The notes under the pieces were generated by a model. The model had not been told where the DNA came from, made no database searches, and was given only the letters and a program-made list of their open reading frames with translations. This document shows positions 1 to 7,248 of a DNA stretch of 13,689 nt, piece after piece. This DNA is from Ferroplasma sp037442045. Its GTDB lineage: Archaea > Thermoplasmatota > Thermoplasmata > Thermoplasmatales > Thermoplasmataceae. The stretch is taken from the NCBI RefSeq assembly GCF_037442045.1, contig NZ_JBBIRC010000035.1, forward strand, positions 1 to 13,689, given 5' to 3'. A program made the position numbers and the translations under genes. How positions within the stretch are numbered: position 1 is the stretch's first letter; every line of letters begins with the position of its first letter.

Positions 1-18
1 TATTTATACTAAATAGAC

Positions 19-1485
19 ATGTCTAATAAGACATATATGGAGAACTTACAACAAAGTGATGTTATCAGAATAGTTGCACTTATGGCATTTTCAGGAACAC
101 TCATTATATATGTTGAAACCATGATTGTTCCTGCTATTCCTGTTTTTATAACGTTCTTCAATACAACATATAACAATGTTTCATGGATACTTACAGCATA
201 TCTTATAACTGGTACAGTAGCCGCCGGGATATTTGGAAAGCTTGGCGATGTATATGGAAAAAGAAAAGTTTTTCTTATTCTTTCCTTCATATATGCTGTA
301 TCAGTATCTTTTGGTGGATTTGCAAGAACACTGGACGAACTTATAGTTATCAGAGTAATCCAGGGTATTGGCTTCGGCATGTATCCCCTTGCATATGCAA
401 TCATTAATGATGTCGTCCCAAAATCTAAACTGGCACTTGCCCAGGGCCTTATGAGCGCCACATTCGCTGTTGGAGCCGGCCTTGCTCTTGTTCTTGGTGC
501 TTATATTACTGAAACATACAGCTGGCAGTGGTCATACCACGTTATGATTCCAGTTTCATTTCTGTTATTTATTTTATCATATTTTTACTTAAAGGATACT
601 GTTAAGCCAGTTAAGCAAAAAATTGATTTTCTCGGAATATGGATACTGGCAGCATCTCTTGTGTTTTTTATCTTTGCACTTTCTGAAGGAAATACATATG
701 GATGGCTCTCACCTTTAATAATTTCATTATTTTTATTGTCAATAGGAGGATTTTATGCATTTGTATTGCATGAAAGCCACAGCGAAGATGCTTTTATAGA
801 CATGTATCTATTGAAGTCTAAAAATATACTGATAGCAAATTTCGTAGGCCTGTTTACTATGGCAGGCATGTATTTCCTTCTTTTTACAGTTCCAACACTT
901 TTGCAGGACCCTGCCCCTAGCGGATTCGGGAAATCAATATTTGAATCCGGCCTGATAATGCTGCCTGCCACAATATTTGCAATGCTGTTTGCCCCACTGG
1001 CTGCCAAAATTACCGATTCCAAAGGGCCAAAGGTTGCAATGCTGATCGGGCTCTCAGTTAGTTCTCTGGCTTTTCTAATTCTTCTTGTAGACAGGAGTAC
1101 AGTAACGGACATTATAATTGCAGCAACAATTCTGGGCAGTGGATTTTCCTTTGTGCTTGTTGGGATAATAAATCTTTTATTAATATCGACACCAGCATCA
1201 AGAGCGGGAGAAAGCACAGGAATGAACACTGTTTTTAGAGAACTTGGGATGACTATAGCTCCGGCAGTCGGTGGGACTCTGGAAACCATGTATTCTGAAC
1301 ATGTAATAATAGGATTAATACCTTATAAGTTTCATGGCTTTCCATTTATACCTGTAACATATGGATTTCCATCCAGCACGGCTTATAATTTTATTTACAT
1401 TACAGGCATAATTTTTATTTTAGTGGCCGTGCTGATTACAACCTTAGTAACAGGAAAAATAGGCGATAAAAATGAAAACATATAA
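19..1485 (+). CDS. MFS drug/solute exporter, DHA2 (14-TM) type
   Basis: A 488-residue polytopic membrane protein. It shows the major facilitator motif A in the loop after TM2 (GKLGDVYGKRK, residues 74-84) and a motif-C-like glycine-rich TM5 followed by a WQW aromatic patch (about 152-172), as in the DHA2 drug:H+ antiporters. About 14 hydrophobic segments can be drawn, and the length fits DHA2 (about 450-550 aa). Family knowledge says such proteins export drugs or other amphiphiles using the proton gradient; the substrate cannot be read from sequence. Its end overlaps the next gene by 14 nt, and a PadR-type regulator gene follows, so the three look like one regulated efflux unit. The ATG at 19 places motif A at the normal distance from the N-terminus. 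Only 18 nt of upstream DNA are in the window, so the promoter is mostly not visible. Confidence 0.9.
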   Translation: MSNKTYMENLQQSDVIRIVALMAFSGTLIIYVETMIVPAIPVFITFFNTTYNNVSWILTAYLITGTVAAGIFGKLGDVYGKRKVFLILSFIYAVSVSFGGFARTLDELIVIRVIQGIGFGMYPLAYAIINDVVPKSKLALAQGLMSATFAVGAGLALVLGAYITETYSWQWSYHVMIPVSFLLFILSYFYLKDTVKPVKQKIDFLGIWILAASLVFFIFALSEGNTYGWLSPLIISLFLLSIGGFYAFVLHESHSEDAFIDMYLLKSKNILIANFVGLFTMAGMYFLLFTVPTLLQDPAPSGFGKSIFESGLIMLPATIFAMLFAPLAAKITDSKGPKVAMLIGLSVSSLAFLILLVDRSTVTDIIIAATILGSGFSFVLVGIINLLLISTPASRAGESTGMNTVFRELGMTIAPAVGGTLETMYSEHVIIGLIPYKFHGFPFIPVTYGFPSSTAYNFIYITGIIFILVAVLITTLVTGKIGDKNENI

Positions 1486-2821
1486 AAAATTAATAGCAGG
1501 ATTTATAATCCTTGCAATGGTAATGACAGCTATAGGAGCATCTGGTTTAGTTTCCAATGGGAATGCTAACCAAAATGCCATAAATCCAGAAACCACAGAA
1601 AATAATGCGTTAGCAGTAACATCGGTCTCATGGTACAGCCAGAATTCCTCAGAACTACCTGCGCCAGGGAGCAGTGGAATACCGCTTTATGTCACATTTA
1701 TTGCATATACAACAATTAATGATATAAATATATCAATAAATTTAACGGCATATAAAGCACCATTATCATATGCATATATTTCTGGCCCTGATAAGAATGT
1801 AAGAACATTTAATGTTATGCCGGAAGTTGTGGCTGGGCACTCATACACAATAATGCAGCTTGTGAACATAAATAAAAGCAGTGAAAGCTCTTTTTATGAT
1901 GAAAATTTAAGTTATTATAATTCAACAATATCCGGAAACACAACAATTACAATTCCAGTTGGAAAACCACAAATTGGGATAATATCTTATTCAACAAATC
2001 CGCCGGTAATTTATCAGAATGAAAAATTCATAAAATTAACAGTGTATACTGAAAACACTGGAACTTCTTCTATGAAAAATGTAAATGTGTATATAACATC
2101 GCCAAATTATACAATTGTATCTCCATCTAATTATAATATTTCATACTATCCACTGGGCAAATTACTGAATTTTACATTTTATATTGATGCAAAGAATGTA
2201 ACTGGAAATTCACCGCTGGAATTTCATATTAATCAGAATGTATACACTTTGAATACATATATACATGGCAATGGAAAAACATCTTTATCTGTGGCAATAG
2301 AAAATACAAGGCTTATATCCAATACAAAAAAACAGCTCATGGTATTTTATCTTAACAATACAGGTACAAAATCTTTCATTGATATTGAAATACATATGTT
2401 GTCACCGGAAGTAATTTCAATATATGTATCTTCCTCAAATCCGCTGGGTGCACTCACTGCAAATAATGTTACATTTGCGCAGATCAGGCCAGGCGAGAGC
2501 ATAAAAGTCACATACCTGGTAGATACATCTCCAGGGTCAGCCGGAACATATCCTGTACAGTTACTGGTACAGTATCATTTCAATAACACTGCCGAAACTT
2601 TCAATAAAGTATTTACATATAACCAGACAATACAGCCAACAACTGAAAAACAGATCAGCAGCACATTAACAGAGCCATTATATGCAGGTATGGCTGCATT
2701 AATAATTGTTATACTTGGTGCTATAGTTGCAGTTTCTGTTCATAACAGAAGAAGAACAGGAAAGGCAAAGAAAGGAAATGGAAACAAAAAAGATAATAAT
2801 GGAACAGAAAAAAAGCCATAA
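1472..2821 (+). CDS. COG1361-like membrane-anchored extracellular protein
   Basis: A 449-residue type I membrane protein. Residues 1-27 are a signal peptide (KK then a long hydrophobic run). The exterior part holds about three beta-sandwich-like units (roughly 48-165, 168-265 and 272-388), with the pattern of COG1361/CARDB/NEW3-type domains: 'PAPGSSGIPLYVTF', then 'NTGTSSMKNVNVYI' and 'NNTGTKSFIDIEIHM'. TM 404-423 anchors it, followed by a lysine-rich cytoplasmic tail. I count 15 N-X-S/T sequons in the outer part, suggesting dense N-glycosylation. It overlaps the MFS gene by 14 nt and has a weak SD-like AGGCGAT just before its ATG, so translation is probably coupled. COG1361 proteins occur beside archaeal exporters. 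An accessory or surface partner of the pump is my inference, not a known function. Confidence 0.75.
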   Translation: MKTYKKLIAGFIILAMVMTAIGASGLVSNGNANQNAINPETTENNALAVTSVSWYSQNSSELPAPGSSGIPLYVTFIAYTTINDINISINLTAYKAPLSYAYISGPDKNVRTFNVMPEVVAGHSYTIMQLVNINKSSESSFYDENLSYYNSTISGNTTITIPVGKPQIGIISYSTNPPVIYQNEKFIKLTVYTENTGTSSMKNVNVYITSPNYTIVSPSNYNISYYPLGKLLNFTFYIDAKNVTGNSPLEFHINQNVYTLNTYIHGNGKTSLSVAIENTRLISNTKKQLMVFYLNNTGTKSFIDIEIHMLSPEVISIYVSSSNPLGALTANNVTFAQIRPGESIKVTYLVDTSPGSAGTYPVQLLVQYHFNNTAETFNKVFTYNQTIQPTTEKQISSTLTEPLYAGMAALIIVILGAIVAVSVHNRRRTGKAKKGNGNKKDNNGTEKKP

Positions 2822-2828
2822 ATATTTT
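2819..2828 (+). promoter_or_regulatory. Candidate TATA box for the PadR gene
   Basis: TAAATATTTT lies over the stop codon of the preceding gene, 23-32 nt upstream of the ATG at 2851. This is the archaeal TATA-to-start spacing expected for a leaderless mRNA. It suggests the regulator can be transcribed separately from the exporter genes. The AT-rich background makes this tentative. Confidence 0.3.
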
Positions 2829-2835
2829 AATAACA

Positions 2836-3357
2836 ATGGAATTGATATTTATGAATGACTATTCCCTCAGGATACTTTATATTCTCAATCTTCAGAAAAT
2901 GACAGGGTACGGATTATCAAAGAGATTGTATAATTCAAATACTGGAAAAAATATTTCAAATGGTGCATTAATTCCGGTACTGAACAAACTAATGGCTGAT
3001 GGGTTCATAGATTTTACAATTATTAATGGAAAAAAGTACTATAAACTAACCCCGGATGGAAAAAAATTTGTAAACAATATTCTTGATCTTAATGAGGAAG
3101 TTAAAGATCAGGCTATTTTTGATGCAATAGATCGGGAATTTCCGTATATTAATGTGTTTACAGATCCAAATGATTATATAATCCTGAAAGACCTGATAAA
3201 ACAAATAGGACATCCAATAATTGAACTGATTCGCCAGGGTTTTTACATGAAAAAAAGAAACGACAGTGCAAATATTGAAGCTTTAGAGAGAAAGATTAGT
3301 GACCTGCTGGAAGAAGCAAAAGCAATTAATTTGGATGCAGATAAAAATAATGGATAA
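2836..3357 (+). CDS. PadR-family transcriptional regulator
   Basis: A 173-residue protein with an N-terminal winged helix of PadR type (residues about 6-85): 'SLRILYILNLQKMTGYGLSKRL' as helices 1-2, the recognition region 'NISNGALIPVLNKLMADGFID', and the wing 'NGKKYYKLTPDGKKF'. The rest is helical and ends in a coiled-coil-like dimerisation segment (about 145-168). PadR proteins are usually repressors of neighbouring efflux genes or of their own operon, and the gene sits 14 nt after the exporter/COG1361 pair, which fits that role. Two in-frame starts are possible: 2836 and 2851 (MNDYSLRI). The second fits PadR N-termini better and has a TATA-like box at the right distance. Ligand and operator are unknown. 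Confidence 0.85.
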   Translation: MELIFMNDYSLRILYILNLQKMTGYGLSKRLYNSNTGKNISNGALIPVLNKLMADGFIDFTIINGKKYYKLTPDGKKFVNNILDLNEEVKDQAIFDAIDREFPYINVFTDPNDYIILKDLIKQIGHPIIELIRQGFYMKKRNDSANIEALERKISDLLEEAKAINLDADKNNG

Positions 3358-3607
3358 AGATATTATTATATCTTTAAAATTATCATACGTTCATATGCAT
3401 TTTATAACTTTTTATTTAATATCTTTTGCCACATATACCATGTTACTGCCGCAATAAAAATTCTCCTGAACTATAAATTATCAAGATCTTTAAATCATAT
3501 AAAATTATTGGGACCATTGTTTTATTTCTAGTTTTAATGCAATGCACTGCATTTGTTATTTTATTAAATATAAAAATGATGTATACATAACTGTATCTAT
3601 TAGTGTC
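3358..3607. other. Convergent intergenic region with a palindrome
   Basis: This 250-nt AT-rich gap lies between the convergent PadR and glycosyltransferase genes. T-rich stretches on the + strand (around 3401-3427) could end the PadR transcript. The only clear structure is the palindrome AATGCA-C-TGCATT at 3541-3553, preceded by an extra copy of its left arm. I found no credible gene on either strand. Confidence 0.5.
3541..3553. repeat. 13-nt palindrome AATGCA-C-TGCATT
   Basis: A perfect inverted repeat with six-base arms around a central C. The AATGC of the left arm is also present immediately before it (3536-3540), giving AATGC-AATGCA-C-TGCATT. It stands out from the surrounding A/T-only sequence. 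It could be an operator or part of a termination hairpin; its function is unknown. Confidence 0.45.
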
Positions 3608-4423
3608 TCATTCAGGATTCAAATAACTTAAATCAAGCCATTCGACATTTTTCCTGACATAGAATAAATTTATTTCCTGGGAATAATTATAAATCTCTCT
3701 CCTTTTTATTTTCATTGTAGCATAAATTACTAATCCATACAAATAAAATCTTTTTCTTACTTTAACATCTTTCATATATGCGGTTAAATTTTTAATATTA
3801 TTTATTCCAAGAGATCTCATTATGTCCATTACCTGGGAAAATCTCCGTTTGTAATAATTCAATCCTTTAGCATATCTTTTCTCCCTGTCATCAAAATTTA
3901 CAGGTTCATTATCGAATAAGTATTTGTCGTATTGGAATTTTTCCATGTATAATTTATATCCCTCAGAAATAAAATGTGCCATTCTTTCAAAATCTTCAGC
4001 CCCATTTAAATCTCTCCACGGAACCGTAAAATTTGTTTGCCTGTAGCACAAAAAGCTAAGAAATACTTCATTTCTTTGCAAAGTTTTTATATATTTTTCT
4101 GCTAATTTTATGAATGGCTCTAGATATATGGTATCAAGATCAAATACCATAAATAAATCATTGTCATTCGATTCATCAAAAGCCATATTCATTGCTATAT
4201 TCCTTCCAGATCCCCTTGTACTTTTTGCCTGTTTAACCTCAATAGGATATTTATTTGCCAGTTTTAATAAAATTTCATATGTCCTATCTGTAGAAAAATT
4301 ATCCACTATCAGGAATTTCTTTTCTGTATTGATTTTATTCAGTGATTCAATAGATTGTTCAATTCTGGTTTCATTATTATACACTGTGCCATAAATATAA
4401 AGCATCAATATGTGATTTCTCAT
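3608..4423 (-). CDS. Family 2 glycosyltransferase (GT-A fold)
   Basis: A 271-residue protein from the ATG at 4423. The frame is open to 4507, but the added 28 residues are hydrophobic AT-rich filler, and GT2 proteins normally begin just before the first beta strand, here 'MLYIYGTVYNNETRIEQSI'. GT2 landmarks are visible: the nucleotide-binding VDNFSTD (residues 40-46), RGSGRN (70-75) and the metal/nucleotide-sugar DxD as DLD (95-97). The C-terminal half is basic, with no clear long membrane segment. Such enzymes transfer a sugar from a nucleotide or dolichol-phosphate donor to a glycan, lipid or protein. In a wall-less acidophile, glycolipid or surface glycoprotein synthesis is likely; this is inference. 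It is a single gene with no glycan cluster around it. Donor and acceptor are unknown. Confidence 0.82.
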   Translation of the reverse strand: MRNHILMLYIYGTVYNNETRIEQSIESLNKINTEKKFLIVDNFSTDRTYEILLKLANKYPIEVKQAKSTRGSGRNIAMNMAFDESNDNDLFMVFDLDTIYLEPFIKLAEKYIKTLQRNEVFLSFLCYRQTNFTVPWRDLNGAEDFERMAHFISEGYKLYMEKFQYDKYLFDNEPVNFDDREKRYAKGLNYYKRRFSQVMDIMRSLGINNIKNLTAYMKDVKVRKRFYLYGLVIYATMKIKRREIYNYSQEINLFYVRKNVEWLDLSYLNPE

Positions 4424-4617
4424 AGCATAATAAATTTTATTACAATAAACTTCTTTTATTATCAGTGTAATTATTAACTTTCTATTCAAATTATTGAAAT
4501 AAAACATCTTTTATTTAAAATAAGGAAAATCCAGAATTTAACAACCTGAAATATGAAGAAGATATTGCAAATGGGCATTTTAAAAATGGTTAAATAGAGT
4601 TTTTATATAGTTTAAAG

Positions 4618-4803
4618 ATGGATGAATACAGAACTGTTAAGATATGCCCACAGTGTGGTTCTCTTAGCATTAACTGGATTGCCGGCGGGATAGCCGGAGC
4701 AATTTATAAATGTGAAGATTGCAATTATGTTGGTGCTTTTATACTGGAAGTTAAAGTCAAAGATATTGAAAAATTTCAGAAAGAAATGAGAGAGAAGAAA
4801 TAA
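4618..4803 (+). CDS. Small zinc-ribbon protein
   Basis: A 61-residue protein with a treble-clef/zinc-ribbon pattern: CPQC at 10-13 and CEDC at 32-35. The hydrophobic Gly/Ala-rich knuckle between them contains AGGIAGA. The C-terminus is a short charged helix (47-61). Four cysteines predict one structural Zn2+. Proteins of this type are common in Thermoplasmata and mostly lack assigned function; a nucleic-acid or protein adaptor role is possible. It is followed by cbiJ after 10 nt on the same strand, so it probably shares that transcript, but nothing in it indicates a corrin or cobalt role. A TATA-like GTTAAATA (4589-4596) precedes the ATG by about 25 nt, and a stronger TTTTATATA at 4601-4609 lies too close to serve this start. 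Confidence 0.8.
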   Translation: MDEYRTVKICPQCGSLSINWIAGGIAGAIYKCEDCNYVGAFILEVKVKDIEKFQKEMREKK

Positions 4804-4813
4804 AAGAATTTTT

Positions 4814-5566
4814 ATGATACTGCTTATTGATGGCACTTCTGATTCAAGATCGCTGGCTTCTGATCTGGTTAATGCGGGTTATTCTATTATAGCAAGTGCC
4901 ACGACCCCTGATGCTGTTTATAAATTGGAAAGCAACAACGTAAGGGCAATTACTGGAAGAATGGATTGTGAATTGCTCATATCAAAATGCAAGGAGCTTT
5001 CAATTGATGCTATTATTGATGCAAGCCATCCATATGCAGAAATAATGCATGAGAATGCCATAAAAGCTTCAGATGAACTAAAAATTCCAGTTATTAGATT
5101 TGAGCGCAACAAAATTGGAATAATTGATCGGAACATAACATATGTTGAAGATTATGCAAAGGCATCTAAACTTGCATCAATAACAGGGAAAAATATACTT
5201 ATAACTACTGGAATAAAAAATGCAGAGGCTTTTGAGAATCTTATAATGGAAAAGAATGTATTTTTCAGGATTCTTCCAGAACCGTTAAATATAAAATTTC
5301 TGATTGATATGGGAGTAAAAAAAGATCATATTATAGCAATGGAAGGCAATTTTACAGAAAACCTCAATAAAGCAATAATGGAATTTTATAATATTGACAC
5401 TGTAATAACAAAAGACAGCGGATTTAATACAGAACCAAAGATCAGAGCTGCGATGTCAATGAAAATAAATGTTATAATCGTTTCCAGAAAGGAATACGAA
5501 TGGAAAAATGTCGGGCACTCAACGGTTGAAATAAAAAAGATTTTAAGCAATTATGGGATAAAATAA
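4814..5566 (+). CDS. cbiJ: Cobalt-precorrin-6A reductase CbiJ
   Basis: A 250-residue enzyme of the CbiJ/CobK family, normal length about 240-260. It reduces the macrocycle double bond of (cobalt-)precorrin-6A to 6B with NAD(P)H during corrin ring synthesis. Visible landmarks are the N-terminal nucleotide-binding GTSDSR (7-12), DASHPYA (69-75), RFER (95-98) and the TTG-containing strand near 135 that begins the second Rossmann-like half. It starts 10 nt after the zinc-ribbon gene and ends 4 nt before cbiC, so it is in an operon. No Shine-Dalgarno sequence is visible. The family assignment is firm. NADH rather than NADPH use is typical of the anaerobic enzyme but cannot be seen here. Confidence 0.92.
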   Translation: MILLIDGTSDSRSLASDLVNAGYSIIASATTPDAVYKLESNNVRAITGRMDCELLISKCKELSIDAIIDASHPYAEIMHENAIKASDELKIPVIRFERNKIGIIDRNITYVEDYAKASKLASITGKNILITTGIKNAEAFENLIMEKNVFFRILPEPLNIKFLIDMGVKKDHIIAMEGNFTENLNKAIMEFYNIDTVITKDSGFNTEPKIRAAMSMKINVIIVSRKEYEWKNVGHSTVEIKKILSNYGIK

Positions 5567-5570
5567 AAAT

Positions 5571-6170
5571 ATGACAAATATCCTGAAACCGTCAGAAATT
5601 TATAATCGCAGTTTCACATTTATAAGGGAAAAAATGGGACTTGGAAATTCCCTTAAAGATGAGATAATAACGCGAGTTGTTCACGCAACTGCAGACTTCG
5701 AAATCGGGAAATCGCTTATATTTTCATCCTCATTTATGGATTCACTACCATATATAAAGGGTAAACTGCAGGTAATAACAGACATAAATATGGTACTATC
5801 CGGAATATCCAGATATCCAAACAAAAAATGCTACATCAATGACAGCGCCATAATTTTAAGATCTTATAATACAGGGATTTCAAGGTCATATTTATCTATG
5901 AAAAAGGCATGTGAAGAGAACCCTGGAGCTATATACATAATTGGTGATGCGCCAACGGCACTTTCAGCTATTCTTGAGTCAATAAAGAATGGAATATGCT
6001 TTCCTGAACTCATTATAGGAGTACCTGTAGGATTTGTTTCAGCCCTTGAAGAAAAATCAAGGCTTTTATCATTTAATGGGAATTTCATAACCAATCTAAG
6101 CAATAAAGGAGGTTCGGCAGTAGCAGCTGCAATATTCAATGCAATAATGGCGTATTCAAATGTATATTGA
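5571..6170 (+). CDS. cbiC: Cobalt-precorrin-8 methylmutase CbiC
   Basis: A 199-residue protein of the CbiC/CobH family (usual length about 200-210). It moves the methyl group from C11 to C12 of (cobalt-)precorrin-8, giving (cobalt-)hydrogenobyrinate/cobyrinate, the last ring-rearranging step. The catalytic His is visible in 'RVVHATADFEIG' (His38, matching His43 of CobH). The C-terminal family signature is also present: 'GDAPTALSAILESI' and 'PELIIGVPVGFVSALEEKSRL'. It begins 4 nt after cbiJ, and its last 11 nt overlap the start of cbiD, consistent with translational coupling. The N-terminus is a few residues shorter than many homologues but includes the whole fold. Confidence 0.93.
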   Translation: MTNILKPSEIYNRSFTFIREKMGLGNSLKDEIITRVVHATADFEIGKSLIFSSSFMDSLPYIKGKLQVITDINMVLSGISRYPNKKCYINDSAIILRSYNTGISRSYLSMKKACEENPGAIYIIGDAPTALSAILESIKNGICFPELIIGVPVGFVSALEEKSRLLSFNGNFITNLSNKGGSAVAAAIFNAIMAYSNVY

Positions 6171-7227
6171 GAATCCCGATAAAACCAACCTTCATTATGG
6201 ATATACAACCGGTGCCTGTGCCACAGCAGCAACTAAAGCAGCCCTGAATATGCTGATTACTGGAAAAACAGTAAACAGTGTTCAAATAAATTTGCCGGCA
6301 AAAAAAACTGCAAACTTTTTAATTGAACACCAGCTTATTAATAACAATTATTGCATTGCTGCCGTTAAAAAGGATGGCGGGGATGATCCTGATGTTACAA
6401 CTGGATTGTATATTTATTCAAGGATTGAATTCAGTACAGAACCTGGTATAAAAATTGCTGGCGGTGAAGGTATTGGCACCGTAACAAAAGAAGGGCTTCC
6501 AATAAAGCCAGGAAATCCTGCAATAAACCCTGTTCCGTTGAAAATGATCAGGTATACAGTGAATGAAATACTTGAATTTAACAACATAACATGTGGAATT
6601 AAAATTACAATTTCTGCCCCCGGTGGCGAAGAAGTTGCAAAAAAAACATGCAATCCAAAACTTGGAATTATGGGGGGCATTTCAATACTTGGTACCAGAG
6701 GAATAGTAATTCCATTCTCGGATTCTTCATGGAAAGCTTCAATAGTACTTGGAATTCGTGTTGCTTCCAGAATGGGCATCGATACATTAGTTTTCAGTAC
6801 AGGTGGCAGAAGTGATACTGCAGTTAAAAATCTATATCTGGATTTTAAGGAAGAACAATTTATAGAAATCGGTGATTTTCTTGGTTTTTCCTTGAAAAGA
6901 GCTGTTGATGCAGGCATGAAAAATATTATTATAGCAGGAATGGCAGGTAAAATATCAAAACTGGCCAACAATAACATGGATCTTCATTCATCAAAAAGCA
7001 ATATTAATTTTAATTTTCTTGCTTCAATCGGAATAGCTTCTGGCTATAACGATTATATTGTTTCCAGAATAAGAAGTGCAAATACAGTGCTGGAAATTAT
7101 GGAATTAATCAAATATGATCCTGTATTCATCGATATTCTTAAAAATATGTCTATTGAAAATGCTAAAAGAATTACTGGAAATAAAATAAATATATCAGTA
7201 GAAATTATAAAAAATGAGTATAAATAA
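6160..7227 (+). CDS. cbiD: Cobalt-precorrin-5B C1-methyltransferase CbiD
   Basis: A 355-residue protein matching CbiD (about 350-370 aa). It adds the SAM-derived methyl at C1 of cobalt-precorrin-5B to give cobalt-precorrin-6A, the substrate of CbiJ. The diagnostic N-terminal GYTTGACATAATKAAL (14-29) and the downstream 'KDGGDDPDVTTG' are clear, followed by 'GGEGIGTVTKEGL' and the glycine-rich 'FSTGGRSD'. CbiD is the anaerobic-pathway form, unrelated to aerobic CobF, so this is the cobalt-early route. The ATG overlaps the last 11 nt of cbiC. A T7 tract follows the stop codon, where the gene meets a convergent permease. Other cbi genes (cbiE, T, F, G, H, L, A) are not in the window and must lie elsewhere if the pathway is complete. 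Confidence 0.95.
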   Translation: MYIENPDKTNLHYGYTTGACATAATKAALNMLITGKTVNSVQINLPAKKTANFLIEHQLINNNYCIAAVKKDGGDDPDVTTGLYIYSRIEFSTEPGIKIAGGEGIGTVTKEGLPIKPGNPAINPVPLKMIRYTVNEILEFNNITCGIKITISAPGGEEVAKKTCNPKLGIMGGISILGTRGIVIPFSDSSWKASIVLGIRVASRMGIDTLVFSTGGRSDTAVKNLYLDFKEEQFIEIGDFLGFSLKRAVDAGMKNIIIAGMAGKISKLANNNMDLHSSKSNINFNFLASIGIASGYNDYIVSRIRSANTVLEIMELIKYDPVFIDILKNMSIENAKRITGNKINISVEIIKNEYK

Positions 7228-7240
7228 AATAATAAAATAA

Positions 7241-7248
7241 GTTTTTTT
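7241..7248 (+). terminator. T-tract terminator after cbiD
   Basis: A G followed by seven Ts lies 14-21 nt after the cbiD stop codon, just at the end of the convergent permease gene. Archaeal RNA polymerase terminates at such U-runs without needing a hairpin. On the opposite strand the same gap is also T-rich (complement of 7222-7240) and could end the permease mRNA. Confidence 0.45.

Noticed and set aside
753..1289. Long antisense frame opposite the MFS gene (and similar ones opposite icd, the APC permeases, cbiD and E1 alpha).
   Set aside because: Each lies wholly inside a gene with strong family motifs and has the residue composition of a reversed coding strand.
3358..3528. The PadR frame stays open for 57 codons after its stop codon, suggesting readthrough or a broken longer gene.
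   Set aside because: The extension has no internal start, and its composition (Tyr, Phe, Ile, Leu, Asn) is what AT-rich non-coding DNA gives. PadR is already a complete family-length protein.
4424..4507. N-terminal extension of the glycosyltransferase to the ATG at 4507.
   Set aside because: The extra 28 residues come before the first strand of the GT-A fold and look like translated AT-rich spacer. The ATG at 4423 gives a normal GT2 start.
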